Source: an uncultured Treponema sp. (GTDB taxonomy: Bacteria > Spirochaetota > Spirochaetia > Treponematales > Treponemataceae). From it: DNA of 39,463 nt. The notes under the pieces were generated by a model. That model had not been told where the DNA came from, ran no database searches, and saw only the letters and a program-made list of their open reading frames with translations. The position numbers and the translations under genes were made by a program. Numbering within the stretch: the first letter of the stretch is position 1; each line of letters opens with the position of its first letter. Shown here piece by piece: positions 35,875 to 39,463 of the stretch. The DNA lies in NCBI GenBank assembly GCA_945877425.1, contig CAMCRZ010000024.1, positions 1-39,463 of the forward strand, given 5' to 3'.

Positions 35875-37035
35875 TTACTGGTTTAAAACCTGAGAAAGAT
35901 TTACTTTTATAAAGCCGGAACGTTTTGTAAGGTAGAACGAACTTTCTTCCCACGCAACGTACAGACTTTCTCCTGCAATGGCAAATTCTCCGTATGAAAA
36001 TTCCGGAGGAAGTTTTGGCAGACGGAATGCCTTTACGTTTTTATCTTTGCCGCTGTTGATTTTTACGTAAACAGTTCCATCTGAAAAAAGAACGATTAAA
36101 TATTTTTCTGATTCTGAACTGGCATATGCTGTAAGCGGTACGCTGTCGTTTTCCTGCTGACTGTAACTTACAGGGCTTGTTCCGCTTTCATCTCTTAAAG
36201 AAACGTAAAAACTTATTTCTTCCGGGATTCTTCCAAGTATTGATTTTAAATTTTCTGGTGCCTGTGAAAAAAGTTTCGGCATATTAAGCTGTCTGTAAAT
36301 TTCTTCCGTTGAATCTTTAATGTAAAAATTTTCGCCGCCTAATGCAGGATTTAATTTTGTAAGTTCAACCGGCGGTTCCCAAATAAAATATTTAAACTCA
36401 ACGCCATTTTCAACTGAAGTTTTTGAAGAGCAGACCCAGGTTTTTCCATTCCAGAAAAATCCCGCTATGTCAGAATTTTTGTCTAAACCAAGATTTTTGT
36501 AAGAAACAAGCGGATAAAAATTTTTGGAAGCAAAATCAAATTCTACAAGAAAAGGACGTTCTGCTTTTTCCATTTCAAGATTTGAAACTTTGCTTTCATC
36601 AAAAAAATAGGAACTTCTGTAAAAATAAAATACAGGTACATCATCGCTAAAAACAAGACTGTCAGCTGTATTTCCAAGAAAGAGCGAATCATCTTTGAAC
36701 AGACGGGCGTTTTCTTCCGTAAAGGCAACAAGCCCTTTTCTGTTTACAACTGCATAAGCTTCAAATTCACTTTTTGAATTTTTACAGTTTTTATAAGGAA
36801 CAGTTGCGGCACTGGAAATGCGGACTGCTTCTGTCCACGGTTTTTCTACAACAAGAGGCGTGTTCTGCGGCAAATCGATTTCTTCAATTCCGTTGTCGGA
36901 AAAATAATACCACCAGTGATTTTTTTCATCTGTTTTAATCTGAATGATTTCTTCCTGTTCCATAAAATCAGATTTACTTTTAGTGCAGGAAACTAAAACA
37001 AATACAACTGCAAAAATTAAGTTCCACTTTTTCAT
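35875..37035 (-). CDS. Unrecognised lipoprotein
   Basis: A 386-residue protein with a signal peptide and lipobox LVSC (Cys17), so it is anchored to a membrane. The mature part is all-beta in character, with repeated stretches reading like propeller blades (FAIAGESLYVAWEESSFYL; KYLIVLFSDGTVYVK; GFFWNGKTWVCSS). A beta-propeller fold is a guess. It converges with the peptide-binding protein, 33 bases apart. I do not recognise a family. Confidence 0.65.
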   Translation of the reverse strand: MKKWNLIFAVVFVLVSCTKSKSDFMEQEEIIQIKTDEKNHWWYYFSDNGIEEIDLPQNTPLVVEKPWTEAVRISSAATVPYKNCKNSKSEFEAYAVVNRKGLVAFTEENARLFKDDSLFLGNTADSLVFSDDVPVFYFYRSSYFFDESKVSNLEMEKAERPFLVEFDFASKNFYPLVSYKNLGLDKNSDIAGFFWNGKTWVCSSKTSVENGVEFKYFIWEPPVELTKLNPALGGENFYIKDSTEEIYRQLNMPKLFSQAPENLKSILGRIPEEISFYVSLRDESGTSPVSYSQQENDSVPLTAYASSESEKYLIVLFSDGTVYVKINSGKDKNVKAFRLPKLPPEFSYGEFAIAGESLYVAWEESSFYLTKRSGFIKVNLSQVLNQ

Positions 37036-37109
37036 GGCAACATTCTACATTTTTTACATTTATTTTTTAAGAGGGTCTCACATTGCGGCTGGGCTAAGTA
37101 ATTTGTTGT

Positions 37110-37147
37110 AAAAAAAAGAGGTGCTTTCACAAGGAAACAACCTCTTT
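37110..37147 (-). terminator. Terminator after the IS982 remnant
   Basis: Stem AAAGAGGT (37115-37122) with ACCTCTTT (37140-37147), plus an inner TTTC/GAAA pair. On the minus strand it is followed by a T-run. It is probably a part of the element or of the preceding unit. Confidence 0.65.
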
Positions 37148-37173
37148 GTAGAATCAACTATTACTAGTTAGCC

Positions 37174-37715
37174 TTAAATTCGAGTTTTGATTTTTGGATA
37201 AGATTTCAGTCTGCACTCCAAAATGTAGGCTGAAATACAACTGACATAATGACGGAAAAGACCGTCCATACATCTCGCCTGATGATATTCCAGAAAGTAG
37301 TTTTGCTTTAATACGCCCCAGTCAGATTCAATTATGTTACGATTTCTCAAATGTCCCATTGTTCACAAGTCATAAGCCTGTTCATGTTCTGCCGGGTAGC
37401 TGCATAAATAAATCTTCCAGTCTTTGCAAGTTCTATAAGCTCCTTAGGTTTTTTAAGATAACCGGCATCACAGAAAAATCTGCCTTTCATATTTTTTGTT
37501 ACCTGTTCGACTATTTTGCTGTCGTTGATATTTCCACTTGTAAAAACTACCGATTCTAAAAGACCTTTTCAGAACAGACACCATGAAGTTTGAAGCCGTA
37601 AAACCATCCTTTTGTAGATTTTCCGCGGGATGCAAACTCCTTTGTTACTTTATGACTGAATATTCGTCGATTCAGACAAGTTGATATCGGTGTTGAATCA
37701 ATAAAATGCAGACCA
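37174..37715 (-). pseudogene. IS982-family transposase, C-terminal remnant with frameshifts
   Basis: Only about the last 180 residues of a DDE transposase of the IS982 type remain. The remnant starts at GLHFIDSTPISTCLNRRIF (first catalytic Asp), continues KGWFYGFKLHGVCSEK and, in other frames, FTSGNINDSKIVEQV, FCDAGYLKKP (second Asp) and NIIESDWGVLKQNY (catalytic Glu), and ends at 37174. One base appears to be missing at an A-run near 37565, and the frame changes again near 37355, so no active enzyme can be made. The 5' half and left end are gone; its first codons run on from a DUF262 gene in the same frame. Confidence 0.8.
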
Positions 37716-38091
37716 GTTTCATTTTGGAGCTGATTTTGAATATGAAGAAAATCCTCTTTGATTTCTTCTGCAATTTCAGGAGCATGTTTTTCTGCTAAAT
37801 CGCACAATGCCTTTAAGAATAACATCATTGTGGTAAGACGCTGCTGACCATCAATAATGATATATTCAGAAAGAGAAAAGCCATTATCTTTACTTGCCAT
37901 AAAAACCATAGTTCCCAAAAAGTGCTTGGCTTTAGGGCCTGGCCTGAATCAAGAATATGTTTTATGTCATCCAGCAGACGAATACAATTCGATTCTGCCC
38001 AGTCATAATTTCTCTGATACACAGGAATTTTGAAGAGAACTTTGTTTTCTCCTATGAAATCTTTAATTAACCAATATTTGTCTGCGTCCAT
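37715..38091 (-). pseudogene. DUF262 (GmrSD/ParB-like nuclease family) gene, truncated and frameshifted
   Basis: The N-terminal part reads FKIPVYQRNYDWAESNCIRL and LLDDIKHIL, the opening of DUF262 proteins. After a one-base frame change near 37930-37950 it continues KHFLGTMVFMASK and IIIDGQQRLTTMMLFLKAL, with the family DGQQR motif. Homology ends near 37715, where the transposase remnant begins. An intact protein would have 500 or more residues. DUF262 proteins act in phage defence and often lie beside type I restriction genes, as here: the gene starts 16 bases after hsdS. Confidence 0.8.
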
Positions 38092-38107
38092 GTATTATTT
38101 CCCATTT

Positions 38108-39298
38108 TTACACAAACATCTGCTGCAATAATGCTTTTTTTCGTTGCTGCCAGGTGGTTACTACTTTTTGTTGGGTTTGGATTAATGAATCTATGCTTGA
38201 AAGACAGTCGGCGATTTTTTGTTGTTCGGCAAGACATGGCAATGGAATTATAAAACTTTCAACAAGTTTTCCAGAAAGATTACCTTGTCCACCTTGAAGG
38301 TAAGTTGAATAAAAGTATTCTCGTTGATATTGTAAATAATTACATAAGAATCTTTTATTCTCTTTTGTCTTTATACAAAGAATTGCTTGATTTATAGCTC
38401 CATCAATTTTAGAAATTGAACATAATCCACTGTTTGCTCCATATAATGCATATAAAATATCACCTTTACTAACCATTTTCGCTGAAGAATTCTCCATTCC
38501 TTTTTCTGTTAAAAACAGTTCGGTCTTATTAGATGATATTTCTCCAGAACGTATAAAAGGGATTTCTCCACCGTAATACTCAGCAGTTCCAGACTTTGGA
38601 GTTCCCCCGCTATATGTTTCACAAAATTCTCCCAACTTCTTTTCTTCCCACGCAGGGAAATCTGTTCCGTCGGCGGATTGGAAGCGGAGTTGCTGGGTGA
38701 AAAGTTTTTGCATTAAGGCTTTTTTCTTTTTTTGCAGGGTGTTTAGAATCTTTGTTTCTGCTGTGATTATTGAATCTACATTTGAAAGAAAATTTGCGAT
38801 TTTTTGTTGTTCAGCAAGAGTTGGAACAGAAATGTTGATTTTCATATAATCTGTGTATGAAATATTTAACAAGCCATCCATTCTTGCAGATGAAGATATA
38901 TATCGTGCTAATTCTGAATCTAATTGAGTTCTATTCAAAAGATAAGAAAAGAATTTCGTATTTCCTTCTGTTAGTTTAAAACAATGATAAACAAAAGGTA
39001 TCCTTGCTTTATCTAAATCAAGACAAAAACAAGCGCCATATTTTTTTAATTTTGAAGCACCATGATTATAAGCAAACTCTCCAGCATGTAATTCAATATA
39101 CTTTTTAAGACTTTGACCTGTCATTTCTTTCGAGTATTTATTTGATTGTAATATGAATCCATTTGCTGCAGAAATCATCATAATTGGTGCATCTGAATTA
39201 GGATTTACACGAGTTATCTCTTGCGTGAGTTTTCCAAGTTCTGATTTTTCCCACTCCCCGCTAAACTCTGGGAATCTTAATTTTGGTATATTGCTCAT
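38108..39298 (-). CDS. hsdS: Type I restriction-modification specificity subunit HsdS
   Basis: DNA-recognition subunit that gives the methylase and nuclease their target. From the ATG at 39298 it has 396 residues; this start follows the stop of the preceding gene by one base, and a start further upstream would overlap that gene. Two target-recognition domains (about 5-165 and 205-365) are each followed by a conserved coiled-coil spacer: LAEQQKIANFLSNVDSIIT with KKKKALMQKLF, and LAEQQKIADCLSSIDSLI with RKKALLQQMF. The near-repeat of the two spacers is the normal HsdS plan. It recognises a split sequence that cannot be read from the protein. Confidence 0.93.
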   Translation of the reverse strand: MSNIPKLRFPEFSGEWEKSELGKLTQEITRVNPNSDAPIMMISAANGFILQSNKYSKEMTGQSLKKYIELHAGEFAYNHGASKLKKYGACFCLDLDKARIPFVYHCFKLTEGNTKFFSYLLNRTQLDSELARYISSSARMDGLLNISYTDYMKINISVPTLAEQQKIANFLSNVDSIITAETKILNTLQKKKKALMQKLFTQQLRFQSADGTDFPAWEEKKLGEFCETYSGGTPKSGTAEYYGGEIPFIRSGEISSNKTELFLTEKGMENSSAKMVSKGDILYALYGANSGLCSISKIDGAINQAILCIKTKENKRFLCNYLQYQREYFYSTYLQGGQGNLSGKLVESFIIPLPCLAEQQKIADCLSSIDSLIQTQQKVVTTWQQRKKALLQQMFV

Positions 39299-39299
39299 T

Positions 39300-39463
39300 C
39301 TACTTCTTTCTTTCCAATAGTTTTTTTTCGGCTTCTTCAAGAGCTTTCAATTCCTTCTCATCCTGTTTGTCGGCTTCCTTTGCTTCATATTCTTTGCGGC
39401 GTTTATCGAATTCAAGATAGATTTGCTCTACCTCTTTATCTGCCTGAACTCTTGAACGGCTGC
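39300..39463 (-). CDS. C-terminal end of the gene upstream of hsdS (partial)
   Basis: The last 53 codons of a gene that begins outside the window and ends at the TAG at 39302-39300. The piece is highly charged and coiled-coil-like (QIYLEFDKRRKEYEAKEADK, ending KKLLERKK). Position directly before hsdS suggests hsdM or a RhuM-type accessory gene, but the fragment is too short to tell. Confidence 0.6.
   Translation of the reverse strand, partial: SRSRVQADKEVEQIYLEFDKRRKEYEAKEADKQDEKELKALEEAEKKLLERKK

Noticed and set aside
37044..37066. TACATT repeats resembling a Pho box before the unknown lipoprotein
   Set aside because: The spacing is 9-10 bp, not 11, and there are only two units in an AT-rich stretch.

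Overview
The window looks like a chromosomal segment of a gut- or rumen-type Treponema (Spirochaetota). This rests on an AT-rich, spirochaete-like gene set: lipoproteins with short FVSC/LTSC/LVSC lipoboxes, a threonyl-tRNA synthetase without the TGS domain, a MurA with Asp in place of the catalytic Cys (as in Borrelia), several long proteins I recognise in no general bacterial family, and outer-membrane sugar genes without any SusC/TonB partner. The species is not determinable from sequence reading alone.

Layout. 1-950: a decayed ABC drug/export operon (frameshifted ATPase, permease cut by what looks like an IS200/IS605 end), divergent from a Rob-like AraC regulator (1126-2169); the operon promoter has the long spacer and dyad typical of MerR-controlled promoters. 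2300-7934: a phosphate cluster, pstS, a fused pstC-pstA, pstB, then a PhoB/PhoR-like two-component pair. Both transcription units are preceded by 11-bp-phased TTACA repeats that look like Pho boxes; phoU is absent from the cluster. 8048-15146 (minus): a five-gene galactan operon with two GH53 endo-galactanases, two putative carbohydrate-binding lipoproteins and an outer-membrane porin-like protein, with a near-consensus promoter, a 13-bp tandem operator-like repeat and a strong terminator. 15377-29914: housekeeping and spirochaete-type genes, namely groEL without groES, a TraB/GumN protein, Uup-type ABC-F, peptidase T, MurA, a pair of unrecognised membrane proteins with 3+3 helix topology, a STAS/zinc-ribbon protein, a DUF2804-like protein and a 681-residue unknown. 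29922-30550 (minus): an RNA block with the small SRP RNA, tRNA-Arg(GCG), tRNA-Ser(GCU), tRNA-Ser(UGA) and a tRNA-like relic. 30677-37035: thrS, an unknown 472-residue protein, an oligopeptide-binding protein and an unknown lipoprotein. 37110-39463: the edge of a restriction/defence island, with hsdS, a broken DUF262 gene fused to a truncated IS982-family transposase, and the end of an upstream gene.

How the parts work together. PhoB/PhoR probably control both the Pst uptake operon and themselves through the phased boxes. In the galactan operon, surface and periplasmic galactanases would cut galactan, the lipoproteins would hold it, and the porin would admit the oligosaccharides; this is a SusCD-free design. 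Dispersed, degenerate repeats (about 100 bp, two modules in permuted order) sit in four intergenic gaps and are not explained by any gene.
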